From DATARH01 sp035309005 (GTDB lineage Bacteria; Pseudomonadota; Alphaproteobacteria; ATCC43930; CGMCC-115725): a stretch of 64,000 nt of DNA. The stretch spans positions 42,713-106,712 of the forward strand of contig DATGFP010000117.1 of NCBI GenBank assembly GCA_035309005.1, written 5' to 3'. The position numbers and the translations under genes were made by a program. Positions 51,340 through 60,835 of this stretch are shown in pieces (the first letter of the stretch is position 1; the number at the start of each line of letters is the position of its first letter). Under the pieces are notes generated by a model that saw only the letters and a program-made list of their open reading frames with translations, was not told the DNA's origin and ran no database searches.

Positions 51340-53247
51340 ATGCCGATCACCGATATCAGCGTCACCGACCGTGCCGATTTCGCCGGGGGCCACGAATTCG
51401 GCGCGGCCGGGGCGTATGTCCGGATCAAGGGCGTCGCGCGCGGCACGCTCGACCGGCGCGCCCCGGAGAATGCCGGCATCGTCGATCTCGACAAGGCGCC
51501 AGACGCCGAGGGCCTCGCCGAATACGCCACCGATTTCGACGTGCTGCGCCCGAAGGACCCGGCGCGCGGCAGCGGCATCCTGGTCTACGACGTCCCCAAC
51601 CGCGGCTCGAAGCGCATTTTCAACCTGCTCGACGACGTCGTGGCCGGCGACCCGGCCCGCACCAACGACCCGAAGACCCGCGAAGACGCCGGCCTCGGCT
51701 TCTGCCTCGGGCGCGGCTATTCCCTGGTGTGGTCGGGCTGGGACCCGGGCGCGCCGCGCGCCAATGGCGGGCTCGGCGGCGATTTCCCGCTGGCGCTCAA
51801 CAACGGCCGGCCGGTCACCGGCCGCATCCGCGACGAATTTCATTTCGGCACCCGCGCGTCGGGCGACGGCAGCCTGCGCCGCCTCAGCCACCCGGCCGCC
51901 GCTACCCAGCAATTGGCCGCGCGCCTGATGGTGCGCAACCGAGAGGGCGACCGGCGCACTCTGGTCCCGTGTGGGGAATGGGAATTCGTGGACCAGCGCG
52001 CGATCCGCCTCCTGCCCGAGGGCCGCAAGTTCGAGCCTTTCCGCATTTACGAGCTGTGGTACGAGGCCGAGGGGGCAAAGGTGCTCGGCATCGGCTTTGC
52101 CAGCGTGCGCGACCTCGTGTCGTTCCTGCGCCATGAGAGCGCCAGCCGCGGCGGCGAATTGGGGCTGGGGGAGATCAGCCACGCGCTCGCCTTCGGGGTG
52201 TCGCAGAGCGGGCGCTTCCTGCGCCACTTCCTCGAACTGGGAATGAACCGCGCCGCGGACGGCAGGCGGGTCTTCGACGGCGTGTTCAGCCACGTCGCCG
52301 GCGCCGGCAAGGTTTTTGCCAATCACCGCTTCGGCATGCCCGGACGCACCGCGACGCAGCACGAAGACCGGCTCTACCCGGAAAACTGGTTCCCGTTCAG
52401 CATGGCCCAGTGCATCGACCCGATGTCGGGGCGGCCGGACGGCATCCTCAAGGGCGAAGCGAGCGACCCCAAGATCATCGAGACCAACAGCGCCACCGAA
52501 TATTGGCAAAAGGGCGCCTCGCTCATTCATACCGACGCTGGGCTCGAACACGACCTCGTGCTGCCGGACAACGCCCGCGCCTACCTGATCGCCGGTACTC
52601 AGCATGGCGGGCGGCCGGGGGTCGACCCGCGGCCCGGCCCCTGCGTCAACCCGCGCAACCCGCACAGCGCGACCCCGGCGCTGCGCGCCCTCTTTGTCGC
52701 GCTCGAGGAGTGGGTGACGCAGGGCGTCGCGCCGCCGCCGAGCCGGGTCCCGTCGATCGCTCGCGGCACCGCCGTGCCGGCGGAGACGATCCGCATGCCG
52801 CCGGTCAACGGCTTCGCGCACGCGCCGGGCGCCAACCGCGTCGGCCTGCCGGTCGATTGGATCGACCCGCCGGAAGAGGGAACCGGGCGCGTCTACGCGA
52901 CCTATGTCTCGGCGGTCGACGGCGACGGCAACGAGGTCGCCGGCATCCGCCTGCCGTCGATCGCGGTGCCGCTCGGCACCTATACCGGGTGGAACGTTTA
53001 CAAGGCGCAGCCCGGCGAACTGGCCGACCGCGACGGCTCGCTGATCCCCTTTGCCATCACCCGTGCCGAGCGCGAAGCAGCCGGCGATCCGCGCCCCTCG
53101 CTCGCGGAGCGCTACGGCAGCCGCGCGGCCTATGTCGAGCAGGTCGAGGCGGCCGCCGCCGCGCTCGTCGCCGAGCGGCTGCTGCTGCCCGGCGACGCGG
53201 CTGCCCTGGTCGCGGCGGCGCGGCAATGCGAGCGGTTCGACCGCTAG
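51340..53247 (+). CDS. Alpha/beta hydrolase domain protein, large
   Basis: A 635-residue protein of the alpha/beta hydrolase_10 type. The nucleophile elbow is FGVSQSGRFLRHFL (Ser about residue 290), with DPRPGPCVNPRNP and TQHGGRPGVD later. The N-terminal ~130 residues are a beta-rich cap beginning ITDISVTDRADFAGGHEFG. Relatives may act as esterases or tannase-like enzymes; no signal peptide is present. It starts 12 bases after cobB, but functional linkage is doubtful. Confidence 0.8.
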   Translation: MPITDISVTDRADFAGGHEFGAAGAYVRIKGVARGTLDRRAPENAGIVDLDKAPDAEGLAEYATDFDVLRPKDPARGSGILVYDVPNRGSKRIFNLLDDVVAGDPARTNDPKTREDAGLGFCLGRGYSLVWSGWDPGAPRANGGLGGDFPLALNNGRPVTGRIRDEFHFGTRASGDGSLRRLSHPAAATQQLAARLMVRNREGDRRTLVPCGEWEFVDQRAIRLLPEGRKFEPFRIYELWYEAEGAKVLGIGFASVRDLVSFLRHESASRGGELGLGEISHALAFGVSQSGRFLRHFLELGMNRAADGRRVFDGVFSHVAGAGKVFANHRFGMPGRTATQHEDRLYPENWFPFSMAQCIDPMSGRPDGILKGEASDPKIIETNSATEYWQKGASLIHTDAGLEHDLVLPDNARAYLIAGTQHGGRPGVDPRPGPCVNPRNPHSATPALRALFVALEEWVTQGVAPPPSRVPSIARGTAVPAETIRMPPVNGFAHAPGANRVGLPVDWIDPPEEGTGRVYATYVSAVDGDGNEVAGIRLPSIAVPLGTYTGWNVYKAQPGELADRDGSLIPFAITRAEREAAGDPRPSLAERYGSRAAYVEQVEAAAAALVAERLLLPGDAAALVAAARQCERFDR

Positions 53248-53324
53248 CGCTTGCGGCATCGCCAATCTCGCGGCAGCATCAGGGAAGGCGCCGAACGAGC
53301 GCGGGAAAATCAGCGGAGGGGGAA

Positions 53325-54506
53325 ATGGCCGGATTTCGGCTCGTCGGCCGCACGGCAGCAACGGCGGCGATTGTGTGGACGCTGGCGGCCGGCGCGGCGA
53401 GCGCGCAGTTGATGATTGTCGGCAACGACGAAAAGCCGGGCTGGGACCAAAACGGAAAATCGATGCTGCACGAGCCCGGACACGACAGCCTCTCGATCAT
53501 CGACACGGCGAAGCCGGCGGCGCCGAAGATCCTCGCGACCATTCCGCTCGCCAACACAATCGCCGGGCCGCCGACCAACCTGGCGATCGCGCCGTCGCGC
53601 GACATCGCGCTGGTCGCCAATTCGCTGATGCCCAGCGGCACTGGTGCCGACTACAAGCTCGTCCCGGACAACAAGGTGTTCGTCATCGACCTCAAGGCGA
53701 GCCCGCCCGCGATCATCGCGACGCTCACCGCCGGTAAGCAGCCCTCCGGCCTGGCGATTGCGCCCAACGGCAAGCTGGCGCTGGTCTGCAACCGCGCCGA
53801 CGGCACGGTCTCGGTGCTGTCGATCGCCGGCAAGGAGGTCAAGATAATCGACAGCGTCACGGTCGGGGCGCCCGCAGATTCGGTGTCGGCCGTCGCGATC
53901 ACCCCCGACGGCAAGCGCGCCCTCGTCGCCAAGGCCGCCGCCAACAAGGTCGCGCTGCTGTCGATTGACGGCGACAAAGTGACCTACGACAAGCGCGACC
54001 TGCCGGCCGGCATCTATCCCTACAACGTCGTCATCAGCCCCAACGGCAAGCTTGCACTGACCGCCGACAACGGCAATGGCGGCAGCTCCGACGGCAACGC
54101 CGACGCGGTCAGCGTCATCGACCTCGAAGCCAACCCGGTGCGCGTCATAGAACACGTCACGGTCGGCGATTCGCCGGAGGGCCTCGCCTTCAGCCCCAAG
54201 GGCAACCTCGCCGTGACGATCGAGGCGCGCGGCTCGAACCAGCCGAAATCGAGCTGGTTTTATCATCCTGGCGGCGCCGTCGGGATCCTCAAGATCGACG
54301 GCAAAAAGGTAACGAATGTCGGTGAGGTTTCGGTCGGCGCGCTGCCCGAGGGCGCCGTCTTCAGCGCCGATGGCGGCTACCTCTACGTCGGCAACTTCAT
54401 CGACCGCGACCTCTCGCTCTTCCAGGTCAGCGGCACGAAATTGACCGATAAAGGCCGCTTCAAATTGCCCGGCCAGCCCGCCTCGATGCGCGGCGGTCCG
54501 CAATAG
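53325..54506 (+). CDS. Secreted YncE-like beta-propeller protein
   Basis: A 393-residue exported seven-bladed propeller. Signal peptide TAATAAIVWTLAAGAASA-Q, then repeats such as DSLSIIDTAK, KVFVIDLKA, GTVSVLSIAG, KVALLSIDG and GILKIDGKK, each with an LAIAPNGKLAL-type strand. These YVTN/YncE-like proteins bind periplasmic ligands or surfaces; no catalytic motif. A strong GGAGGGGG ribosome binding site precedes ATG 53325. Confidence 0.87.
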   Translation: MAGFRLVGRTAATAAIVWTLAAGAASAQLMIVGNDEKPGWDQNGKSMLHEPGHDSLSIIDTAKPAAPKILATIPLANTIAGPPTNLAIAPSRDIALVANSLMPSGTGADYKLVPDNKVFVIDLKASPPAIIATLTAGKQPSGLAIAPNGKLALVCNRADGTVSVLSIAGKEVKIIDSVTVGAPADSVSAVAITPDGKRALVAKAAANKVALLSIDGDKVTYDKRDLPAGIYPYNVVISPNGKLALTADNGNGGSSDGNADAVSVIDLEANPVRVIEHVTVGDSPEGLAFSPKGNLAVTIEARGSNQPKSSWFYHPGGAVGILKIDGKKVTNVGEVSVGALPEGAVFSADGGYLYVGNFIDRDLSLFQVSGTKLTDKGRFKLPGQPASMRGGPQ

Positions 54507-54626
54507 CGATCGGGCCGCGCGCATAAACCTCCAGGCATTCGCCCTGACGGGGAACCCGGAGGCCGCACCGACGTTGGCGTCGCGCAGATGCGGCGAACAT
54601 GATTCAGCAGGGGAAGGGAAAGTTGC

Positions 54627-54905
54627 ATGGCTGAGAGCATTACCAAGAGACTAGGTGCGCCGGGCGCCGCCATCGCGCTGCTGCTCGGGTTGGCTGCCTG
54701 CAACAACCCCTATGATCCGGCGCAGCGGGCGCTCGGCGGCGGCCTTATCGGGGCCGGCGCCGGCGCGGCGATCGGCGCTGCGGCCGGCGGCGGCACCGGT
54801 GCGGCGATCGGCGCCGCCACCGGCGGGGCGCTCGGCGCGATCACCGGCGCCGCGACGACCCCACCGCCCCCGCCACCACCCCCGCCGCCGGGCTACTATC
54901 GCTAG
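54627..54905 (+). CDS. Glycine-zipper lipoprotein
   Basis: A 92-residue protein with a lipoprotein signal ending in the lipobox LAAC (Cys25), then NNPYDPAQRALGGGL and a glycine-zipper stretch (IGAGAGAAIGAAAGGG and repeats, residues ~40-75). It finishes with ten consecutive prolines and GYYR. The zipper resembles the YMGG/OmpA-like membrane-inserting segments of outer-membrane lipoproteins. AGGGGAAGGGAAAG is just upstream of the ATG. Confidence 0.8.
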   Translation: MAESITKRLGAPGAAIALLLGLAACNNPYDPAQRALGGGLIGAGAGAAIGAAAGGGTGAAIGAATGGALGAITGAATTPPPPPPPPPPGYYR

Positions 54906-55019
54906 GAAAGGCCGCGGCGCGGAAACCTCCGCCGCCGTGCGATCGCGCTTTGCCGCGGCGGTGGAAAGGTGGCACCCTGGCGCGGCATGGCAGGGTCATT
55001 CCGGGCAATCTGGGCACCG

Positions 55020-55868
55020 ATGATCGCTGAAGAGCTGGCGCTGTGGGCCGTGACCATCGTCGCGGTCTACGCGCTCCTCGTTGCGACCTATTGGGTGAGC
55101 TGCCGCCTCGTCGGGCACCTCAACCGGCGGCTTGGCGCGGCGAAGATCCAGGCGCGCCAGACACCGCCGGCGCAGATCCGCCGCGACCGGCGGCAAAGCC
55201 TCCTATCGCTCGTGGCGATCGCGGCGATGTTCGGCACCGGCCATTGGCTTTACGCCGAATTCGGCTGGGGCCTCGCGCCGGCCCGCGGGATCGCCGGAAC
55301 CCTCCTGTCGCTCGCCCTCTCGCTGGTGCTGTTCGACGCCTGGTTCTACTGGCTGCACCGCCTGATCCACACCCGCCTCTTCTACAGCCGGGTGCACCGC
55401 TGGCACCATCTGACGGTGACCCCGGTCGCCTGGTCGAACAACAGCGACCGGCTCGCCGACAATTTCTTTCTGCAGTCCTATTGGCTGGTCGCGCATTTCC
55501 TGGTGCCGGCCGCCCCGTTCGTGCTCCTGGCGCACAAGCTTTACGACCAGCTGACCGGCGTTGTCGGCCATTCGGGCTACGAGCACGGCGGCTTCTTGTG
55601 CTGGCCGCCGTCGCCGCTGGTCGGGGTCACCCACCACGACCAGCACCACCGCTTTTTCCGCTGCAACTACGCGACGCATTTCACGCTATGGGACCGCCTG
55701 ATGGGGACGCTGCACCCCGATCACGACCGCGAGCTCCGTCGCAACATCGCGGCCACCGCCGCGGCCCGGCGCGGCGACACCTCGCCGGTGGGGTCAGCTT
55801 CTCAGGCGGGGCCGGCTTCTCAGGCGGTCAAGACTTCGAGCACGTGGCCGTTCGGGTCCTCGAAATAG
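55020..55868 (+). CDS. Sterol desaturase/fatty acid hydroxylase family
   Basis: A 282-residue integral-membrane diiron enzyme. The three histidine boxes are HRLIH, HRWHH and HHDQHH, with FLVPAAPFVLL and similar membrane helices between. Such enzymes hydroxylate or desaturate sterols, carotenoids or fatty acids. ATG at 55020 is chosen; GTG 54969 and ATG 54987 are possible. The last ~25 residues (SASQAGPASQAVK) arise from a short tandem repeat and run antisense over the end of the VOC pseudogene, suggesting the original stop was lost. Confidence 0.83.
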   Translation: MIAEELALWAVTIVAVYALLVATYWVSCRLVGHLNRRLGAAKIQARQTPPAQIRRDRRQSLLSLVAIAAMFGTGHWLYAEFGWGLAPARGIAGTLLSLALSLVLFDAWFYWLHRLIHTRLFYSRVHRWHHLTVTPVAWSNNSDRLADNFFLQSYWLVAHFLVPAAPFVLLAHKLYDQLTGVVGHSGYEHGGFLCWPPSPLVGVTHHDQHHRFFRCNYATHFTLWDRLMGTLHPDHDRELRRNIAATAAARRGDTSPVGSASQAGPASQAVKTSSTWPFGSSK

Positions 55869-56183
55869 AAGCCGCGGCCGGCCCTTGCGGTGGTTGATCG
55901 CCATGTCGGCGCGCGAGCGCGGCCCGCTGCCGTAGGGAATGCCCTCGGCCGTGACCCGCGCGAAGATCGCGTCGAACTCCGCTTCGCTGATACGGAACGC
56001 GTAGTGGTGGCTTTCGAAGGGCGCCGCGCTCGTCGAAATCGAGGGTCAGCGCCTCGTTGACCTGGACTGGCGCGAAATGCGAATGCGGTCCCTTGTAGTC
56101 GAGCCCGAAGATTCGCGCGAAAAACTTGGCCGACGCGATTTGTCGCGCGCCGGCACGATGGTGTGGTCGAGAACGATGGCCAT
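55820..56183 (-). pseudogene. VOC family protein, three frameshifts
   Basis: A glyoxalase/dioxygenase-like (VOC) gene with start MAIVLDHTIVPARDK, intact GLDYKGPHSHF, HHYAFRISEAEFD, and C-terminal FYFEDPNGHVLEVLTA before TGA at 55820. At least three single-base shifts break the frame: near 56140 (after ARDK), near 56030 (before ESHHYAF) and near 55880 (before GFYFEDP). The start ATG (56183) still has AGGAGG at 56191-56196. Either a recent pseudogene or an error-rich assembly patch. Confidence 0.8.
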
Positions 56184-56255
56184 GGCAGCCTCCTGTGGCG
56201 CTCGGAACGGGTAAATTAGCGCGGTTTTACCGCGCGCAGGGGTCCCGCTTTGGAT

Positions 56256-59200
56256 TCATTGGCCGAGCGCGGCCATTCCGGCGGCCTGCCGCGGCCGCGA
56301 CGAGCCGATCAGCGCCGGCGCGTTCTCGGGCGCGCTCCCAGGGGTACTCCCCGGGGGCGCGATCAGCGGCTCCAGATCGGGCTTCAGCACCTTCAAGAGT
56401 TGCACCGCGAGCGCGCTGGTGAAATGGAAATGCCCGGCCGCCTGCCCCGGCACATAAGCCGTTACCGTGCCGAAGAACTGCTCGCCGAGGAAAAAGACGA
56501 AGGTCGCGGTGCGGTCGACGACGCGCGACGAGATCATCCCGCCGCCCGGGGAGAAGCGGTCGAAGCGGTTGTCGCCGGTGCCGGTCTTGCCGCCCACCGC
56601 GAGCGGGTTGCCGTCGGCCGTGGTGTAAGCGCCGCGCAGCCGCGAGGCGGTGCCGTCGGCGACGACGCCTTCGAGCGCGTGGCGCACCGTGCGCGCGACC
56701 TCGACCGGCATCACCCGCTTGGGCGACGCCGCCGGCGCAAGGCTGGTTGCGTAGGGCGTGTTCGCGGCGAAATCGAGATGCTCGATCGTCACGGTTGGCA
56801 CCCGCACTCCATCATGCATGATGATGCCGATCAGCCGCGCGAGCGCGTCCGGGCGATCGCCGGAGGCGCCGATCGCGGTGCCGAGCGAGGGCACCAGCTG
56901 GGCGAAGGGATAGCCGAGCGCCCGCCAGTTTTGCAGGATCTCCTCGAAGGCATCCTGTTCGAGGAGGATGCGGATGCGGACGTCCTGCTTGCGGGGGCTG
57001 CCGTTGAAGAGCCAGCTGTAGACGTCTCGGCGAACCTGCGCGCTGGCTTTCAGCACCTCGTCCCATGACGCCCCGGGATGCGTCTGCAGGTAGCTCACGA
57101 GCCACAGTTCCAAGGGATGCACGCCCGCGACATAGCCTCGATCGGCGAGGTTGAGCTTGGCCGGAGAATAGCCTAGATAGAGGCTCCAGAGCTCTTTTTC
57201 GCTGATCGTCTCGCGCGGCAGGTGCGCCGCGAGGAACGCCTGGAACTGCGCCAGCCGTGCGTCGGGGTGGGCCGAGAGGAAAACCGTTGCCAGCCGCGTC
57301 GCGATCGGCCGGGTGCGCCGGGCCAGAAGGTCGAGCGTCTGGGCACTGTCGAGGCCTCTGTAGTCCTTGTAGAAATGGTAAAGGAAATGGCGGCTGTCGG
57401 CGTCGACAAAGCGCTGCAGATAGGCTTGGCGCTGCGGATCATCGGGATTGTCGATCAGCTCCTTTAAAGCGACGCCGCTCGCCGCGGTCTCGTAGGTCAC
57501 GATGTCGTGCAGCAGGCGGATAAAGGCCAGGTTGATCGAGTGCTGGAAGGCGATCTCGACGGTCGGCCGCTCGGCATTTTCCGAGGCTTCGAAATTGCCG
57601 AAGCTCTGGCTGCCGCCGCCGGTGAAAAACGACTCCGCCGCCGCCGAATAGGTACGCTGCATCGCCGCGTCAAGCATCGGCTGCAGGCTGCGGTCGCGGG
57701 CGTGCGCGAGGTAGGTGGCGGCCCAGCCGGTCAGCGGGTCTTGCGCCGCGGCGGCGGCCTGCGCCAGCTCGCGCGGCGGGGTCGCGGCGAATTGCTTGTG
57801 CAGTTTGGCGACGATGTCGAGATAGGTGATGAGGGTGCGCAGCTTGGCGGTCGAGCCGAGCATCAGCTTGGCGCCCGAATTGATGTCGAACGGCTTGTTC
57901 AGGCTGTCGGCGTGGATGCGGACATAGTTGCGGTCGGCGCCGCGCTGGTAGAGGACAAAGCTCCAGGTCACGTCGGCCGGATTGCCCTCGCCCAACAGCT
58001 GCTTCCCGATCATCCCCGAGGAGCGCAGGAATTTTGGATCTGACAAGCGCTGCATGACGTCGGTGACGCGCGCCTGGGCGGCGGTGTCGAGCGATGTCTT
58101 GGCGCTGAGGTCGAGGCGGTCGAGGCTGTAGAGGTCGGGCAACCCGAGCAGCGAGACGAGCTTGTCGCGGATGTCCTCGGTCGCCTTCTGCGGCACATAC
58201 GCCACCGCGCTCACCGGCGGCGGTGCGCTGCGGAAACCGAGCTTCGCCGCCAGCGCCGCGTCGCGCAGCTCGAGGTCGATGATGCCGGCCTCGCACAGGA
58301 TGCCCAGATAGCGGTTGGTCAGTGCGCCCAGCGCGTCGCGGTGGCCGATCAGGTAATAGCTCGGGCGCCGCTCGGACAACAGGAGGCTCAGCACCTGGCG
58401 GTAGATTTCGCCCTGGCGGGCCCATCCGGCGGCGTCGCGCGGGGTCTCTTCCAGGATCCGCGTCGCCTCCCGGTAATCGGTGCCGAACCAGATCCGCAGC
58501 GCCTCGGGAACCCCGATCACCTCGCCGTAGCCGGGCATCGATCCGAGCGGCGTCGCGTTCAGATAGGTGGTAAGGATCTGCTGGCGCCGCGCCAGCGTGT
58601 CGGGGCCGCCCATATAGGCGCGCGCCGAGGCGGTCGCCATCTGCCGCAGCTTGTCGAAGATCCCGCTGGTCTGGCCGCGCCGCGAGTGGCGGAATTTTTC
58701 GATCTGCGTCGCCAGCGTGCTGCCGCCGCCCTCATGCAGCCCGGGGACCACGAGCCGTCCGATGCGCCCGGCGACCGCCAGCGCAAAGCGCTGCCATTCG
58801 ATCGCCGGGTTGCGCTCGGGCTCCCGCGCGTCGAACAGATATTTGTCTTCGACGAAGGCGAGGCTGCGGGCGATCACGGGCGGGACGCTGGCGAAATCGG
58901 GATAGGCCCATTGCGGGAAATGCGCGCCATAGATCTCGTCGCCGTTGCGGTCGGAAATCGTGAGGCCCGCCTGGTCCTTCTCGGGATAGACCGGGAAGCC
59001 GCCATAGTGAACAAAGCGGGCGAGCCCCTCCGACCAGCGCGCCTGGCGCTCGATCGTGTAGCGGTTGGCGGTCAGCGCGGCGAGGAAGCCCGGCATCTGG
59101 TTATAGCCGAGCCGGTCGTCATAGGGGCCGCCGCGGGGGAAATGGATCGACGGGCTCGGCCCGGCTCCGACGGCGAAATTCATGCGGCGGTCGAGGCGCG

Positions 59201-59549
59201 AGAACAGCCAGGCTTCGCCGCGCGAGTTGCGCATCTCGTGGTAAGCGGCCCAGCCGGCCAGCGCGATGGCGCCGGCGAGGATCGCCCAGCGGAACGCCAC
59301 AACGAGGCGCGGGACTCCGTGCCAAAGGAGCCATGCGATCGCCGCCGGCAAGCGCGCGAGGACCGGCAGCACCCAGAACCACATCACCCGGCCCGCGGCG
59401 CGCAGCAGCCATGCGCTCGATGCCGCGAGCGCCCGCAGCGCCGCGGCTGCGGCGTCGCGAGAGGCGAGACCGCCGCCGGCGCGGCGCTCGTCGCGATGCG
59501 GCGCGTTGAAACGCGCGAGCCGTTCCCATACCGTGTCGGCGATGGCCAT
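56256..59549 (-). CDS. Large penicillin-binding protein, class A-like
   Basis: A 1097-residue bifunctional-type PBP, longer than most. After a cytoplasmic segment and a hydrophobic region (residues ~50-115), the GT51 glycosyltransferase domain has the Glu-containing FVEDKYLFDAREPERNP (an EDxxF variant with extra residues) and GGSTLATQIEKFRHS. The transpeptidase part shows the SxxK in GSTAKLRTL, the SxN in FQHSINL, and KTG in VGGKTGTGDNRF. A large mid-region (about 560-900) separates domains. The family with DAREPERNPAIEW is distinct from PBP1a/b. ATG 59549; RGRATSM-type longer starts exist. Confidence 0.85.
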   Translation of the reverse strand: MAIADTVWERLARFNAPHRDERRAGGGLASRDAAAAALRALAASSAWLLRAAGRVMWFWVLPVLARLPAAIAWLLWHGVPRLVVAFRWAILAGAIALAGWAAYHEMRNSRGEAWLFSRLDRRMNFAVGAGPSPSIHFPRGGPYDDRLGYNQMPGFLAALTANRYTIERQARWSEGLARFVHYGGFPVYPEKDQAGLTISDRNGDEIYGAHFPQWAYPDFASVPPVIARSLAFVEDKYLFDAREPERNPAIEWQRFALAVAGRIGRLVVPGLHEGGGSTLATQIEKFRHSRRGQTSGIFDKLRQMATASARAYMGGPDTLARRQQILTTYLNATPLGSMPGYGEVIGVPEALRIWFGTDYREATRILEETPRDAAGWARQGEIYRQVLSLLLSERRPSYYLIGHRDALGALTNRYLGILCEAGIIDLELRDAALAAKLGFRSAPPPVSAVAYVPQKATEDIRDKLVSLLGLPDLYSLDRLDLSAKTSLDTAAQARVTDVMQRLSDPKFLRSSGMIGKQLLGEGNPADVTWSFVLYQRGADRNYVRIHADSLNKPFDINSGAKLMLGSTAKLRTLITYLDIVAKLHKQFAATPPRELAQAAAAAQDPLTGWAATYLAHARDRSLQPMLDAAMQRTYSAAAESFFTGGGSQSFGNFEASENAERPTVEIAFQHSINLAFIRLLHDIVTYETAASGVALKELIDNPDDPQRQAYLQRFVDADSRHFLYHFYKDYRGLDSAQTLDLLARRTRPIATRLATVFLSAHPDARLAQFQAFLAAHLPRETISEKELWSLYLGYSPAKLNLADRGYVAGVHPLELWLVSYLQTHPGASWDEVLKASAQVRRDVYSWLFNGSPRKQDVRIRILLEQDAFEEILQNWRALGYPFAQLVPSLGTAIGASGDRPDALARLIGIIMHDGVRVPTVTIEHLDFAANTPYATSLAPAASPKRVMPVEVARTVRHALEGVVADGTASRLRGAYTTADGNPLAVGGKTGTGDNRFDRFSPGGGMISSRVVDRTATFVFFLGEQFFGTVTAYVPGQAAGHFHFTSALAVQLLKVLKPDLEPLIAPPGSTPGSAPENAPALIGSSRPRQAAGMAALGQ

Positions 59550-59774
59550 GCTTGTCGCTCTTCCTCGCAGAGACATCCGGGATTGGCGCCGCGCCCCAGC
59601 GGAGGCTGAACGGCAGCGAGAGAGAACCACCCCGGACCAAAGAACGCCTCAAACTCGGCTAGCGATCCTCCGCCCGTTATCAACAATCGACGTGTACATG
59701 CCCCGGTATTGCAAGTTTGCACCATCCGCCACTGCCGGTGAATACGGCACCTTTATGCTGCGGGAATCCTGGCG

Positions 59775-60377
59775 TTGAGGGTCGGGATCGTCTCCGACAT
59801 TCACTGCAACGCGGCCGCCCTGGAGCGAGCCTTTGGCCTGATGGGCGACGTCGAGGAGCTGATCTGTCTCGGCGACAGCATTTACGAATATCGCTTTTCG
59901 AATGCGGTGGTGCGCCTGCTGCGGGACCGCGATGCGCGGGTCATCCTCGGCAACCACGAGGAGTATTTTTTCGGGCCGCACGGCGTCCGGGCCCGGGCCC
60001 GCGACGGGGTCGATCCGCAATTGGCCGAGTGGCTCGCGGCGCAGCCGCACCGCCGCGCGATGAGCCTCGGCGGCAAGTCGTTCCTGCTCGTTCACTCGAC
60101 GCCATGGGAGCCGCGTGGCGCCTACATCTATCCGGGCAGCGCCGAGCTCCACAAATTCGCCGAGGCCGAGGTGGATTTCGTGCTCTATGGCCACACCCAC
60201 CAGCAGCTCGCGGCGCGGTTTGGCCGGGTCCTGGTGATCAATCCGGGTTCGGCCGGCGACGCGCGCGACAGCCGCAACGATTGGCAATTGAGTTGTGCCG
60301 TGCTCGACACCGCGAGCGAGGAGGTTTGCCTGATCGATTTCGCCGATCCCCAGCGGGAGGGGCCGCCGCGCGAATGA
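59775..60377 (+). CDS. Metallophosphoesterase, YfcE-like
   Basis: A 200-residue calcineurin-fold phosphodiesterase. Metal motifs are in order: VGIVSDIHCN (DxH), CLGDSIYE (GD), LGNHEEY (GNH), LLVHSTPW and VLYGHTHQQ (GHxH). TTG at 59775 is the start, placing the first strand at residue 3. The last codon overlaps the next gene's ATG (ATGA). Substrate unknown. Confidence 0.88.
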   Translation: MRVGIVSDIHCNAAALERAFGLMGDVEELICLGDSIYEYRFSNAVVRLLRDRDARVILGNHEEYFFGPHGVRARARDGVDPQLAEWLAAQPHRRAMSLGGKSFLLVHSTPWEPRGAYIYPGSAELHKFAEAEVDFVLYGHTHQQLAARFGRVLVINPGSAGDARDSRNDWQLSCAVLDTASEEVCLIDFADPQREGPPRE

Positions 60378-60835
60378 GCCCGCGCTATTTCGAAGATTAT
60401 CCGCCGGGCGCGGTGTTCACCGCCGGCTTCATCCCGGTCGGCGAAGCCGAGATCATCGAATTCGCGCGCAAATACGATCCGCAGGCCATGCATACCGACC
60501 CCGCGGCGGCAGCGCGCGGCCATTTCGGTGGCCTCATCGCCAGCGGCTGGCACACCGCCGCGATGATGATGCGCCTCTTCGCCGACAATTTCCTGTCGCC
60601 GGCCTCCAGCCTCGCCTCGCCCGGGATCGACGAACTGCGCTGGCTGAAGCCGGTGCGGCCGGGCGACGTATTGAGCCTGCGGGTCACGATCCTCGAGGCG
60701 CGGCGCTCGCGCTCGCGGCCCGAACAGGGGATCCTGCGCAGCTTGGTCGAAGTGCTCAATCAGGAGGGCGACGCGGTGATGAGCCTGAAGCCGATCAGCC
60801 TCATACGGGTGCGCCCGCACTCCCCGGAATCATAG
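60374..60835 (+). CDS. MaoC-like (R)-specific dehydratase
   Basis: A 153-residue hot-dog-fold protein. The hydratase motif is in YDPQAMHTD followed by HFGGLIASGWHTAAMMMRL, the conserved MaoC/(R)-enoyl-CoA hydratase core with Asp and His. KPVRPGDVLSLRVTI follows. It is translationally coupled to the phosphoesterase. Its 3' end overlaps by six bases that of the opposite-strand ABC permease gene. Likely acts on acyl-CoAs, fitting the acyl-CoA dehydrogenases nearby. Confidence 0.88.
   Translation: MSPRYFEDYPPGAVFTAGFIPVGEAEIIEFARKYDPQAMHTDPAAAARGHFGGLIASGWHTAAMMMRLFADNFLSPASSLASPGIDELRWLKPVRPGDVLSLRVTILEARRSRSRPEQGILRSLVEVLNQEGDAVMSLKPISLIRVRPHSPES

Noticed and set aside
49933..53361. A 1142-codon open frame on the minus strand
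   Set aside because: It is antisense to cobB and the large alpha/beta hydrolase; its translation has the low-complexity, Arg/Ala-rich look of a shadow frame.
54760..54900. Repeats resembling a CRISPR or tandem array
   Set aside because: They are in-frame glycine-zipper and poly-proline codons of a lipoprotein; no spacer structure.
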